Of a stretch of DNA of 64,000 nt, positions 32,835 to 41,662 are shown piece after piece. This DNA is from Flavobacteriales bacterium. Its GTDB lineage: Bacteria; Bacteroidota; Bacteroidia; Flavobacteriales_E; Vicingaceae. The translations under genes were made by a program, and so were the position numbers. The notes below the pieces were generated by a model. It was not told the origin of the DNA and made no database searches. It saw nothing but the letters and a program-made list of their open reading frames with translations. The stretch is taken from the NCBI GenBank assembly GCA_020635815.1, contig JACJZB010000007.1, positions 1 to 64,000 on the forward strand. Direction: 5' to 3'. Positions within the stretch are counted from its first letter, which is position 1. Every line of letters begins with the position of its first letter.

Positions 32835-33796
32835 TGAATAATGATTTTGAAAATATCATTAAAGAGTTATTCAAAACTCAAACCGTAAAAGAGCTTGAAA
32901 TAATACAATCGCTTTGGAGTGGCTATGGTAAACTTTCTCGTTATGTAATAGATGATAAAACAATAATTGTAAAGAATATTATTCTTCCAAACGAAGTAAA
33001 TCATCCAAGAGGTTGGAATACAAACAATTCTCATCAACGAAAGATAAAATCTTACCAAGTAGAAACCAATTGGTATAAAAACTATGCTAAGAGTTGTAAT
33101 AATGATTGTCGTGTTGCAAAACATTATTATTCTGTATCAAAAGAGAATGAATTACTCATCCTTTTAGAAGATTTGGATGCTTCTGGCTATCCAATCAGAA
33201 AATCTAACTTAAACAAAAATGGAATAAAAGTTTGTTTAAAATGGTTGGCGAACTTTCATGCTATTTTTATGAAAGTAAAACCTACCGATTTATGGGAGGT
33301 TGGTACGTATTGGCATTTAGCCACTCGACCAGATGAGTTAGCAGCGATGGAAAACGGAAAATTGAAAGCAATTGCTCATTTAATTGATGAAAAATTAAAT
33401 AATTGCAAGTTCCAAACCATAGTGCATGGCGATGCTAAAGTGGCTAATTTTTGTTTTAGTAAAGATTTAATGCAAGTTGCTGCTGTCGATTTTCAATATG
33501 TTGGTGGTGGTTGCGGAATAAAAGACGTGATTTATTTAATGGGCAGCTGCTTGACTGATAATGAATGTGAAAAGTATGAATCAGAATTACTGGATTTTTA
33601 TTTTAAAGAACTCAATCAAGCTTTACAGAAAAATAATAGTTCGGTTAATTTTACTGAACTAGAAAAGGAGTGGAGGTTTTTATATCCAATTGCTTGGACA
33701 GATTTTACACGGTTTTTATTAGGATGGATGCCTACTCACCATAAATTGAACCAGTACAGCTATCGCTTGATGGAACAGACTATTCGTCAGTTTTAA
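32834..33796 (+). CDS. Kinase-like phosphotransferase (EcKL/APH fold)
   Basis: 320 residues from a GTG that overlaps the ABC exporter stop by one base. The fold is that of aminoglycoside/choline/ecdysteroid kinase-like proteins: LILLEDLDASGYP near the hinge, catalytic-loop HGDAKVANFCF, and the metal-binding DFQYVGGGCGIKDVIYLM. In the usual HGDxxxxN motif all key residues are present. The small-molecule substrate cannot be predicted. Coupling to an exporter gene could mean a shared substrate, but that is speculative. Confidence 0.8.
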   Translation: MNNDFENIIKELFKTQTVKELEIIQSLWSGYGKLSRYVIDDKTIIVKNIILPNEVNHPRGWNTNNSHQRKIKSYQVETNWYKNYAKSCNNDCRVAKHYYSVSKENELLILLEDLDASGYPIRKSNLNKNGIKVCLKWLANFHAIFMKVKPTDLWEVGTYWHLATRPDELAAMENGKLKAIAHLIDEKLNNCKFQTIVHGDAKVANFCFSKDLMQVAAVDFQYVGGGCGIKDVIYLMGSCLTDNECEKYESELLDFYFKELNQALQKNNSSVNFTELEKEWRFLYPIAWTDFTRFLLGWMPTHHKLNQYSYRLMEQTIRQF

Positions 33797-33875
33797 TCTT
33801 TTTTTATAAAAAAAGTAACTTTATTGAAAGTTGTGTTTCTTACAGTTAAACACCATTTATTCAAATTAGCATTTA

Positions 33876-34424
33876 ATGACCGATCAACAAAAAGAATTTT
33901 TAAACCATTATGAATCTATTCATGAGTCTTTTGCAAGGTTTTGCCATGCTAGAGCTTATGGAATAATGGAAGCTGAAGATTTAATTGCTGAATCAGTATT
34001 AAAAGCTTTAGAGAATTTTCATAAAGTGAAAGACAAAAAAGCGTTCTTAAGCTTTATGTTTTCGGTTGCTAAAAACATTGTAAATAATAAATATCGGAGA
34101 TTAAAATTCCATGGTGCTTACAATGAAAATTATGCAACAACTATTCCTGATGAAGGAATGGATGTTGAGACAAAGCATGATATAGAAATTCTCTATAAAA
34201 TGCTAAACGAGCTTCCTGAAAAGCAAAAAGAAGCTCTTATTCTATTTGAAATAAGTGGTTTTTCAATAAAAGAAGTAGCAGATATTCAAAACTCAAAAGA
34301 ATCGGCTGTAAAACAACGATTAAAAAGAGGAAGAGAAAATCTAGCTAATAAATTTAAGTCTGATCAACTTAAATCCGAACCCATCGATGCTCGGTCTTCA
34401 ATTTTAATGTCGATGTTTTTATAA
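33876..34424 (+). CDS. ECF-type RNA polymerase sigma factor
   Basis: 182 residues with sigma region 2 (EAEDLIAESVLKALENFHKVKDKKAFLSFMFSVAKN, described here by its ends) at about residues 28-75. Sigma region 4 follows at about 105-160 (LNELPEKQKEALILFEISGFSIKEVADIQ and SAVKQRLKRGRENL). The compact length and absence of region 3 are those of ECF sigma factors. The next gene, 12 bases downstream, has the shape of a membrane anti-sigma factor, so the two are probably a regulatory pair. Confidence 0.93.
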   Translation: MTDQQKEFLNHYESIHESFARFCHARAYGIMEAEDLIAESVLKALENFHKVKDKKAFLSFMFSVAKNIVNNKYRRLKFHGAYNENYATTIPDEGMDVETKHDIEILYKMLNELPEKQKEALILFEISGFSIKEVADIQNSKESAVKQRLKRGRENLANKFKSDQLKSEPIDARSSILMSMFL

Positions 34425-34436
34425 AAACTGTAAACT

Positions 34437-36164
34437 ATGCAACAAAAATCTATTGATCAATACTTCGAATCTGCTCGGCAATTACCTTTGGCAATGAGCT
34501 TTGAAGAAGTGCAAGCGCTTGTAAAAATAAAAGGAACAACATCTATTAATCAACACCGATCTTGGTGGAATTTAAAAAACTTTATTTTTATGACAACAGC
34601 TATTTTAATTACTACAACAGTGTTATTATTTTCTTCAACAAATAATACTTCCAGTACTTTTTATCCTTTAAAAAAGACAGAAAAAACGATTTTTAATAAC
34701 ACAAACGAATCAATAAAAACAGCTTCTAATGAACGAAAAGCAAGCAAAAACACTCATAATGTTCAACAAGAAATTGAGCCGGTAGCGTCTAAAAAAAATG
34801 TTTCTTTTTTAATTGAAGAAGCAAATGATGAACAACCAACACTTAATCTGTCTCCTTTTTCTTTTAATAAAAATTATTTGCCATTAATAGAAAATGATAG
34901 CATCCATACAAATGATGAGGACTACACAAAAGTTATTACACAAGAAATAAGTACTGGTGGAATAAATTTAACGAAAGCCGTTTTAACTAGAGGGAATATC
35001 AATGTTGAAACTTGGGATAAACCATTTGTTCAATTAAAAGTATATATCGATATTGAGAATGATAATGAGGAAGAGAAAAAACTTCTTTTGGATAATCTTA
35101 AAATCGAATTAATTGCTAAAGGAGATAAAATTGAAGTTATTAACGAGTGTGTAAGTGGAGATGATTGTTATTGTAATTGTAGCTCGACAACAATAAGCGG
35201 AAAAAAGAAAAATAAAAAAGTTAAAAAGAGTAGTTCAAAAATTAAAGTTGATTATGAAATAAAAGTGCCTCGAGACATGAATCTTGATTTAAATGGAAGC
35301 TATGGAAATATTACCATTCCAAATATGAATTCAGATGTTGCTATTAAGAGTTTTCAAGGCGATTTTTACGGGGGTAAAATTGATGGAAAATTGAACTTAA
35401 ATAGCCGATATGGAAAAGTAGAAGTGTCCGGTTTTAATTCAGGAGTTTTAACGCTATTTCAATCAAAAGGAAATTTAGGAGTTTCAAAAGTGTTAGAGTT
35501 AAACGCAAAATACGCTCAATTAAAAGTAGTAAATACAAAAGATTTAACGCTTGAAGCCTTTCAAAGTAATATTGAAATCCAGGAATCTGTTGAGAAAATA
35601 AAAGGGTCGTTTAAGTATGGAGATTTAATATTATTAAAAAATGTTGGCAATATAAAACTAACAGCATTTCAAACTAAAATAGTAGTTAATAAAATTGAAC
35701 GGTTTGATATAGATGGTTCTTATTCTTCAGTAAAATCTGAAGCAATTGACAACTTAATCTTATCAAAATCCTTTCAAACCAATTTTGAAATAGGCACATT
35801 AAGAAGTGTAAAAGGAGAGGCTAAATACAGCAATTTTAGCATCAAACAATTAAATGAGTTGTTGAATCTTACAACATTTCAAGGAGATTTAAAAATAGAT
35901 TATATTTCAGCCGATTTTAAAGATGTAAATATTGATTCGAAATACACCCCAATTGAATTAAATTTTAGCCCAGAAGCTAAGTATAGTTTAAATGCCCAAA
36001 CTACTTATGCCAATTTAAGTTATCCAGAACAAAAAATTGAATTTACACATCAAAAAAAGGAATTAAATAAAAATGAAATGAAAGGAGTATTTAATGCTAA
36101 AAGTAACAAAACAGCTTCTCTAGTTAATTTGGTTTGTTTTCAAGGTAAGGTTACTTTAAGATAA
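34437..36164 (+). CDS. Probable membrane anti-sigma factor with beta-helical ectodomain
   Basis: 575 residues. A short cytoplasmic N-terminus of about 48 residues could bind the sigma factor. One membrane helix spans about residues 49-65. A variable Ser/Lys/Asn-rich linker follows to about 160. From about 175 onward the sequence is a DUF4097-like repetitive beta structure. KY/YG/YS and FQ/SFQ motifs alternate about every 20-25 residues (SYGNI, SFQGD, RYGKV, LFQSK, KYAQL, AFQSN, KYGDL, AFQTK and onward). A cysteine cluster, C238, C244, C246 and C248, lies near the start of that domain. The gene follows the sigma gene by 12 bases. The anti-sigma role is inferred from this arrangement. Confidence 0.75.
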   Translation: MQQKSIDQYFESARQLPLAMSFEEVQALVKIKGTTSINQHRSWWNLKNFIFMTTAILITTTVLLFSSTNNTSSTFYPLKKTEKTIFNNTNESIKTASNERKASKNTHNVQQEIEPVASKKNVSFLIEEANDEQPTLNLSPFSFNKNYLPLIENDSIHTNDEDYTKVITQEISTGGINLTKAVLTRGNINVETWDKPFVQLKVYIDIENDNEEEKKLLLDNLKIELIAKGDKIEVINECVSGDDCYCNCSSTTISGKKKNKKVKKSSSKIKVDYEIKVPRDMNLDLNGSYGNITIPNMNSDVAIKSFQGDFYGGKIDGKLNLNSRYGKVEVSGFNSGVLTLFQSKGNLGVSKVLELNAKYAQLKVVNTKDLTLEAFQSNIEIQESVEKIKGSFKYGDLILLKNVGNIKLTAFQTKIVVNKIERFDIDGSYSSVKSEAIDNLILSKSFQTNFEIGTLRSVKGEAKYSNFSIKQLNELLNLTTFQGDLKIDYISADFKDVNIDSKYTPIELNFSPEAKYSLNAQTTYANLSYPEQKIEFTHQKKELNKNEMKGVFNAKSNKTASLVNLVCFQGKVTLR

Positions 36165-36192
36165 TTTTTTTTAGTTTGGTTAGTGCAAACTT

Positions 36193-36228
36193 AAAGGGCT
36201 AAATTCAGTTGGGTTTAGCTCTTTTTTT
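36193..36228 (+). terminator. Terminator after sigma/anti-sigma pair
   Basis: AAAGGGCTAAA pairs with TTTAGCTCTTT (one G-T pair) across a ten-base loop, followed by a run of T. Confidence 0.8.
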
Positions 36229-36288
36229 ATTTTAACGAAGGATTTACTTTTTTGTGTCGTCTAAAGAATTGTAAATAAAATAATAATT

Positions 36289-38556
36289 ATGAAAAAAAAC
36301 TTATTAAAAGGCCTCTTAATTGGTTTGATATCAATATCAACTAACTTAAAATCACAAGACTTATATGATTTAAACAATATTACTTCTATTCAGCTAACCT
36401 TTTGGGATGCTAACTGGGATGCAACGATGGATACTTATTATAACAATGATAATGGGGAGCGTTTATTAGCTACGGCTGTTATTAATGGAATTACATTTGA
36501 TAGCGTAGGAGTGAAGTATAAAGGAAATAGTACATATAACTCTTCTAACTTTAAAAATCCTTTAAATATTGATTTAGAATATACTATTAATCAAGATTAT
36601 GATGGATTTACTACTTTAAAACTCTCAAATATTGGTAAAGATCCATCTTATGTTAGAGAGGTTTTATCTTATAAAATTGGTCGTCAATATATGGATATGC
36701 CATTATCTAACTTTGCTACTGTTACAATAAATGGAACTTATTATGGTGTTTACAGTAGTTCAGAATCGATAAATAGTGATTATCAAAAAAGATACGTACA
36801 TGCTGGCAAAAACAATACTCGCTTTAAATGTAACCCTCCAGCAGGAGCAGGACCTAGTGCTACTGATTTACCAACATTAGAATATTTAGGAACTGATAGC
36901 TCTGATTATTTTGATAGTTATGAATTAAAATCAGATTTTGGATGGAATGATATGCCAATATTCACTAATAATCTTTTAAACAACACTGCTAATTTAGAAT
37001 CGTTTCTTGATTTAGACCGTGCAATATGGATGTTAGCTTTCGATAATGTAATGGTAAATCTTGATAGCTATATTGGTGCTTTTCAGCAAAACTATTATTT
37101 AATAAAAGATGATAATAATAGAATGTTGCCAATAATTTGGGATTTAAACGAAAGTATTGGAGGTTTTACTATGATTTCTGGCGGGGGTGGACCTGGAGGA
37201 GGTGGAGTAACCTCTTTAACTCAAATGGATTTATTTTTAAGAGATGGTGACACTCAGTTCCCTTTAGTAAAAGCAATTTTTGATAACCCTTCTTACAAAA
37301 AAATGTACGTAGCTCATGTTAAAACTATTGTAGAAGAAAACATAACTACCAACAATTATTATACAGATGGGCAAGCTTTACAAGCCTTAATTGATAGTGA
37401 TGTTCAAAATGAGCCATCTCCGTTTTATAGCTATTCATATTTCACCTCTAATTTGAGTTCGGCGGTTGGAACTGGGCCAAATGCAAAATATGGTATTTCT
37501 CAAATTTTAGACGGAAGAAGAAGTTATTTACAAGGTTTAACAACTTACAATTATGTTGCTCCAACAATTTCAAACATTACCCCTCCTGCAACAGTAAACT
37601 CTAATTCAACGATTACAATTACAGCTGAAGTTTCAAACAGTCCAACTTATGTTTATTTAGGTTATAGATTAACTAACCCAGAGGTTTTTCAGAAGGTAGA
37701 AATGTTTGATGATGGTGCTCACAATGATGGAAGTGCTGGGGATGGTGTATTTGGAGCTGATATTACTATTGGAGCATCAGAAGTAGAATACTACATTTAT
37801 GCAGAGAACAGTCAAGCGGGAATGTTTTCGCCAGAACGAGCTGAATTTGAGTTTTATACCTTAGCGGTTGGTTCTGACGTTGTTATTAATGAATTATCAG
37901 CTTCAAATGCGTCAATTCAAATTGATGACGCAGGAGAATATGACGATTGGATTGAATTGTACAATAATACTATGTCTCCTATTAGTTTAGATGGGTATTA
38001 TTTGTCGGATGATGCTAACGATTTAATGCAGTGGGTTTTTCCTGTAGGCACAACAATTAATGCCAACGATTATTTAATTATTTGGGCAGATAAAGATACA
38101 TTGCAGACGGGATTACATGCAAACTTTAAATTGTCGGCGAGTGGCGAAACCATTTACTTATCCGATGCAACAGGCAATTTACTTGATGAAATTACATTTG
38201 CAAACCAAACAACAGATGTTACTTACGGAAGGTATCCAAATGGAACAGGATCATTTATGTTTATGAACCCTACTTTTGCAGCCGAAAATTCAAACCTACC
38301 AATTGGTGTTGGTGTAAATGAAATACAACTAGAAAAGAATGATTTTGAAGTTTATCCTAACCCAACAAATGGTATTTTAAATATTGTTTTTGAAAACAAT
38401 GAGGATACTGAATTTGAAATTTATAATCTATTGGGTAACAGAGTTTATACTTCAACCACAAGCGGTCAACAGTTTCAAATTAATGTAGCAAACTGGTCAA
38501 AAGGAATCTACTTAATTAAAACAAAAACAACAGTTGAAAAAATAATGGTTAATTAA
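36289..38556 (+). CDS. CotH-family secreted protein with type IX sorting domain
   Basis: 755 residues with a signal peptide of about 22 residues. Residues 30-410 are a CotH kinase-like domain: VGVKYKGNSTYNSS, NPLNIDLEY, TLKLSNIGKDPSYVREVLSYKI, and LPIIWDLNESIGGF with the family Asp and Asn. A Gly-rich loop follows. Residues 425-520 look like an Ig-like linker, residues 530-650 like a lamin-tail domain (VVINELSASNAS, DDWIELYNN). Residues 683-755 are a type A sorting domain (VYPNPTNGILNI, YNLLGNRVY, GIYLIK). The last domain marks it for type IX export and surface attachment. The kinase activity is known only in other CotH proteins. Confidence 0.92.
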   Translation: MKKNLLKGLLIGLISISTNLKSQDLYDLNNITSIQLTFWDANWDATMDTYYNNDNGERLLATAVINGITFDSVGVKYKGNSTYNSSNFKNPLNIDLEYTINQDYDGFTTLKLSNIGKDPSYVREVLSYKIGRQYMDMPLSNFATVTINGTYYGVYSSSESINSDYQKRYVHAGKNNTRFKCNPPAGAGPSATDLPTLEYLGTDSSDYFDSYELKSDFGWNDMPIFTNNLLNNTANLESFLDLDRAIWMLAFDNVMVNLDSYIGAFQQNYYLIKDDNNRMLPIIWDLNESIGGFTMISGGGGPGGGGVTSLTQMDLFLRDGDTQFPLVKAIFDNPSYKKMYVAHVKTIVEENITTNNYYTDGQALQALIDSDVQNEPSPFYSYSYFTSNLSSAVGTGPNAKYGISQILDGRRSYLQGLTTYNYVAPTISNITPPATVNSNSTITITAEVSNSPTYVYLGYRLTNPEVFQKVEMFDDGAHNDGSAGDGVFGADITIGASEVEYYIYAENSQAGMFSPERAEFEFYTLAVGSDVVINELSASNASIQIDDAGEYDDWIELYNNTMSPISLDGYYLSDDANDLMQWVFPVGTTINANDYLIIWADKDTLQTGLHANFKLSASGETIYLSDATGNLLDEITFANQTTDVTYGRYPNGTGSFMFMNPTFAAENSNLPIGVGVNEIQLEKNDFEVYPNPTNGILNIVFENNEDTEFEIYNLLGNRVYTSTTSGQQFQINVANWSKGIYLIKTKTTVEKIMVN

Positions 38557-38695
38557 AAAAGAAATGTAGTAGTGTAATGTTGTGTTGCTTAGAGTTGGTG
38601 TAATTATAGAGAAACAAAAAAATGATGTTGGGTAATAAATATTTTACTAAAGAGATCAATGAAATATTTATGTTAAAAATTGAAGAGATCAAAAA

Positions 38696-39355
38696 TTAAT
38701 GATAATTTCTGTTGCCAAAGATAGAACTCCCAACTCTTACCATAGTGCTTCCACATTCAATGGCCAATTGGTAATCGCCGCTCATTCCCATACTCAGAGT
38801 TTGAAGTTTGAAGTTTGAAGTTTGAAGTTTGTCGAAAAGTTGTTTTAAACTTGTAAACTCTTTTCGAATTTGATTTTCATCATCTGTGAATGTTGCCATG
38901 CCCATTAATCCAACAATACTAATGTTTTGTAAAGATTTAAATTCGGTAGAAACAAGTAGGTCAATTACTTCAGCTTCATTAAAACCAAATTTTGTTTCTT
39001 CTTCTGCGATATGAACTTGCAATAAGCAATTAATGCTTCTGTTGTTTTGTGCTGCTCTTTTATTAATTTCTTGTAACAATTTAAAGCTGTCAACACCATG
39101 TATTAAACTTACAAATGGTGCAATATATTTTACCTTATTGGTTTGTAAATGACCTATCATGTGCCATTCAATATCTTTTGGAAGTGAGTCGTATTTTTCA
39201 GTAAGCTCTTGCACTTTATTTTCACCAAAAATTCGTTGTCCTACATTGTAAGCTTCTAAAATAGCTTCATTAGGTTTTGTTTTAGAAACTGCAACTAACG
39301 TAACATTTTGAGGTAAAGTTGATTTTATTTGTAGTATGTTTCTTGTGATGCTCAT
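38696..39355 (-). CDS. YggS-family PLP homeostasis protein
   Basis: The protein is 219 residues from the ATG at 39353-39355. A longer frame from 39385 starts inside the promoter element. The family binds pyridoxal 5'-phosphate on a lysine (VAVSKTKPNEAI) and buffers vitamin B6 and amino-acid pools. The other motifs are present: FGENKVQEL, WHMIGHLQTNK, QVHIAEEETKFGF, VGLMGMATFTDD, LSMGMSGDYQLAIECGSTMVRVGSSIFG. A 7-base tandem repeat encodes part of the loop before LSMGMS (residues about 176-187) without breaking the frame. Confidence 0.93.
   Translation of the reverse strand: MSITRNILQIKSTLPQNVTLVAVSKTKPNEAILEAYNVGQRIFGENKVQELTEKYDSLPKDIEWHMIGHLQTNKVKYIAPFVSLIHGVDSFKLLQEINKRAAQNNRSINCLLQVHIAEEETKFGFNEAEVIDLLVSTEFKSLQNISIVGLMGMATFTDDENQIRKEFTSLKQLFDKLQTSNFKLQTLSMGMSGDYQLAIECGSTMVRVGSSIFGNRNYH
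38798..38831. repeat. Heptanucleotide tandem repeat inside yggS
   Basis: AGTTTGA repeats almost five times (34 bases). On the coding strand this reads CAAACTT units and gives the short peptide KLQTSNFKLQT. Seven is not a multiple of three, so gain or loss of one unit would shift the frame. Confidence 0.9.
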
Positions 39356-39382
39356 GATTAACAAGTTATATTTTGAAGTAAA

Positions 39383-39390
39383 CAAAGTTA
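39383..39390 (-). promoter_or_regulatory. -7 element TAACTTTG for yggS
   Basis: On the minus strand TAACTTTG matches TAnnTTTG exactly, 27 bases before the chosen ATG. It overlaps the alternative upstream start at 39385, which argues against that start. Confidence 0.6.
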
Positions 39391-39517
39391 TATAATGGTT
39401 TTAAAATAAATACTATGATTTACCACTATGAATCAATTATTTATTGATGTAAAATACCTTTTTTACGGTATTGTTTAGAATCATTCTAAATAAGAACTTT
39501 GATAAAAAAATATAATT

Positions 39518-40294
39518 ATGGATACTTCAGATATATCAAAAGCACAAGGCCACTGGATTTTGGCTAAAATGGGTAAAAAAGTACTCCGTCCAGGAGGGAG
39601 AGAATTAACGAATAAATTAGTAGAAGGATTGTCTATTTCTGTTAATGATGATGTGGTGGAATTCGCTCCTGGCTTAGGATACACAGCATCATTAGCAATT
39701 AGCAAACACCCGAAAACATATACAGGTGTTGATGCTGATTTAGAAGCGGCAAAGCGATTAAAAAAAATTATAAATAAGAATGGTTGTCAAATTATTCATG
39801 GTAATGCAGCAGAAACTTCTATTGAGACAGGGTGTAAAACTAAAGTTTATGGAGAGGCGATGTTGACCATGCACGCTGATCACCGTAAAACAGAAATTAT
39901 TAAGGAGGCACATCGTATTCTTAAAAAAGGTGGGTTATACGCTATTCATGAATTGGGTTTAACTCCAAATACTATTTCAGAAGAATTAAAAGCTACTATT
40001 CAAAAAGATTTGGCATTATCTATAAAGGTAAATGCAAGACCTTTAACTGAAAAAGAATGGAGTGATTTACTAGAAAAAGAAGGGTTTAAGATAAAATCGA
40101 TTGAGACAAATGCGATGAATTTATTAGAGACCTCTCGTGTAGTTCAAGATGAAGGCTTTTTTGGAGCACTAAAAATTGGGGTTAATATTCTCACTCATTC
40201 AGCTGCACGCAAGCGTATTCTAGAAATGAAAAATGTTTTCAGGAAACATGCTCAACACATGAATTCTGTTGCTATAGTAGCAGAAAAAATATAG
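39518..40294 (+). CDS. Class I SAM-dependent methyltransferase
   Basis: 258 residues. The nucleotide-binding region of a Rossmann methyltransferase is visible: VVEFAPGLGYTASLAI (motif I), TGVDADLEAAKRL (motif II acidic end), IIHGNAAET, and EAHRILKKGGLYAIHEL after the central strand. The substrate is unknown. The N-terminus (AQGHWILAKMGKKVLRPGGRELT) is conserved in related Bacteroidota methyltransferases and may bind the acceptor. The gene stands alone between two minus-strand genes. Confidence 0.88.
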   Translation: MDTSDISKAQGHWILAKMGKKVLRPGGRELTNKLVEGLSISVNDDVVEFAPGLGYTASLAISKHPKTYTGVDADLEAAKRLKKIINKNGCQIIHGNAAETSIETGCKTKVYGEAMLTMHADHRKTEIIKEAHRILKKGGLYAIHELGLTPNTISEELKATIQKDLALSIKVNARPLTEKEWSDLLEKEGFKIKSIETNAMNLLETSRVVQDEGFFGALKIGVNILTHSAARKRILEMKNVFRKHAQHMNSVAIVAEKI

Positions 40295-40396
40295 AATTTA
40301 CGCAAGAGTTTTAGTCTTGGGCTTATTATTTTTATTATAGATTTTCTGAAAAATTAAATTTCTATTGATGAGCTAAATATACCCCTGTAGGGAGAT

Positions 40397-41647
40397 TTAG
40401 GTGGCTTCCTCTAAGCTATAAATAGTTAATCCACTTCTCATTTTTGGCTCAATCCAAGTGCTTTTTGGTGGCATAATGTCGTTGGCATCTGCTACCGCTT
40501 TAAGTTGTTCTATAGAAACAGGAAATAGACCAAAAGCCACAACAGCTTCCTCATTATCTACTTTTTCTTGTAATCCATCAGCACCCTTAGTACCTTCTAT
40601 AAATGCTAAGCGATTATCGGTTTTAACATCTGTAATTCCAAGAATTGGAGTTAGAACATTTGTAGTTAATATTCTAGCGTCTAAATTTCCTACTATATCA
40701 TCTTCATTGTAAGAACCTTTTTTTGCTGTTAATGAATACCAGTTACCTGCTAGGTACATCGAAAAATTGTGATTACAAGTAGGAGTGTAGGGACTATTTT
40801 TTTTCTCAACATCAAATACTTTTTCTACTTCAGTTAAAAAACTTTGGGTGGTGTGTTGATTTAAACTTGTTACCAATCGGTTGTACTCTATAATGTTAAG
40901 CTTACTTTCAGGTATTAAATAAGCTAAAAAGTAGTTAAACTTATCGTTTGGCTTATAATTTGGATTATCTTCGCGTTTGCTTTGTGCATAAAGTACAGAG
41001 GATGCAGAACGATGATGGCCATCAGCAACATAAATATCATTGATGTTTGTAAACGCATTAACTAATGCGTTAATGTCATCTTCATTATCAACCAGCCACA
41101 AGTCTTGTTTTATTTTATGTGAAGAACAAAATTCTACTTCAGATCGAGTACCAATATATTTGTTTATAATAGCATCTACCTTGTCATTGTCTTTATAAGT
41201 TAATAGAACAGGTTCGGCATTAAACTGACAAACATCTAAATATAATTTAAATGTTTCTTCCCGTTGTGTTAGGGTGTGTTCGTGTATTTTTATGTTTCCA
41301 TTTAAGTAATCATCAACAGCTATTCCAGTAATTAATCCTAAATAAGTGTGGGTTTCTGTTATTTGACGATAAATGTAAAAAGATTCTTTTTCATCTTGTT
41401 TAAAAATACCATCATTACAAAATTCTTCAAACTTTTCTTTTACATTCTCAAATCGTTCAATAGAATTAGGCTGAGTTTTATTATCCTGACGATACTCAGG
41501 ATTTATTACATGTAAAAACGTATAAGGATTGGTTTCAAGCTTAGCCTCTAAAATATGTTTTTTATAACTATAAGCAGGCATAGATGAAACCAAATAGGCT
41601 TTATCTCTTGTTGGACGAATTGCTCTAAAAGGAACTATTTTAGCCAT
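40397..41647 (-). CDS. DUF1015 family protein
   Basis: 416 residues. The N-terminus MAKIVPFRAIRPTRDKAYLVSS and the later motifs FLHVINPEY, YIYRQI, IADGHHRSAS-like (VADGHHRSASSVLYA), FNYFLAYLIPES and ALFGLFPVS-like (VVAFGLFPVS) are diagnostic for DUF1015. These proteins are routinely found beside serA and serC and have been linked to phosphoserine or serine metabolism. The reaction is not established. Its ancestral spacing to serA is now interrupted by the GxxExxY cassette. Confidence 0.9.
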   Translation of the reverse strand: MAKIVPFRAIRPTRDKAYLVSSMPAYSYKKHILEAKLETNPYTFLHVINPEYRQDNKTQPNSIERFENVKEKFEEFCNDGIFKQDEKESFYIYRQITETHTYLGLITGIAVDDYLNGNIKIHEHTLTQREETFKLYLDVCQFNAEPVLLTYKDNDKVDAIINKYIGTRSEVEFCSSHKIKQDLWLVDNEDDINALVNAFTNINDIYVADGHHRSASSVLYAQSKREDNPNYKPNDKFNYFLAYLIPESKLNIIEYNRLVTSLNQHTTQSFLTEVEKVFDVEKKNSPYTPTCNHNFSMYLAGNWYSLTAKKGSYNEDDIVGNLDARILTTNVLTPILGITDVKTDNRLAFIEGTKGADGLQEKVDNEEAVVAFGLFPVSIEQLKAVADANDIMPPKSTWIEPKMRSGLTIYSLEEAT

Positions 41648-41662
41648 TATTTAATTGTTAGG

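Noticed and set aside
33799..33816. A/T-only palindrome after the kinase-like gene
   Set aside because: CTTTTTTTATAAAAAAAG is symmetrical but has no GC in the stem and would not form a stable terminator.
38622..38699. A 25-codon frame before the yggS stop region
   Set aside because: Too short and contains a direct repeat AAGAGATCAA; no ribosome-binding or conservation evidence.
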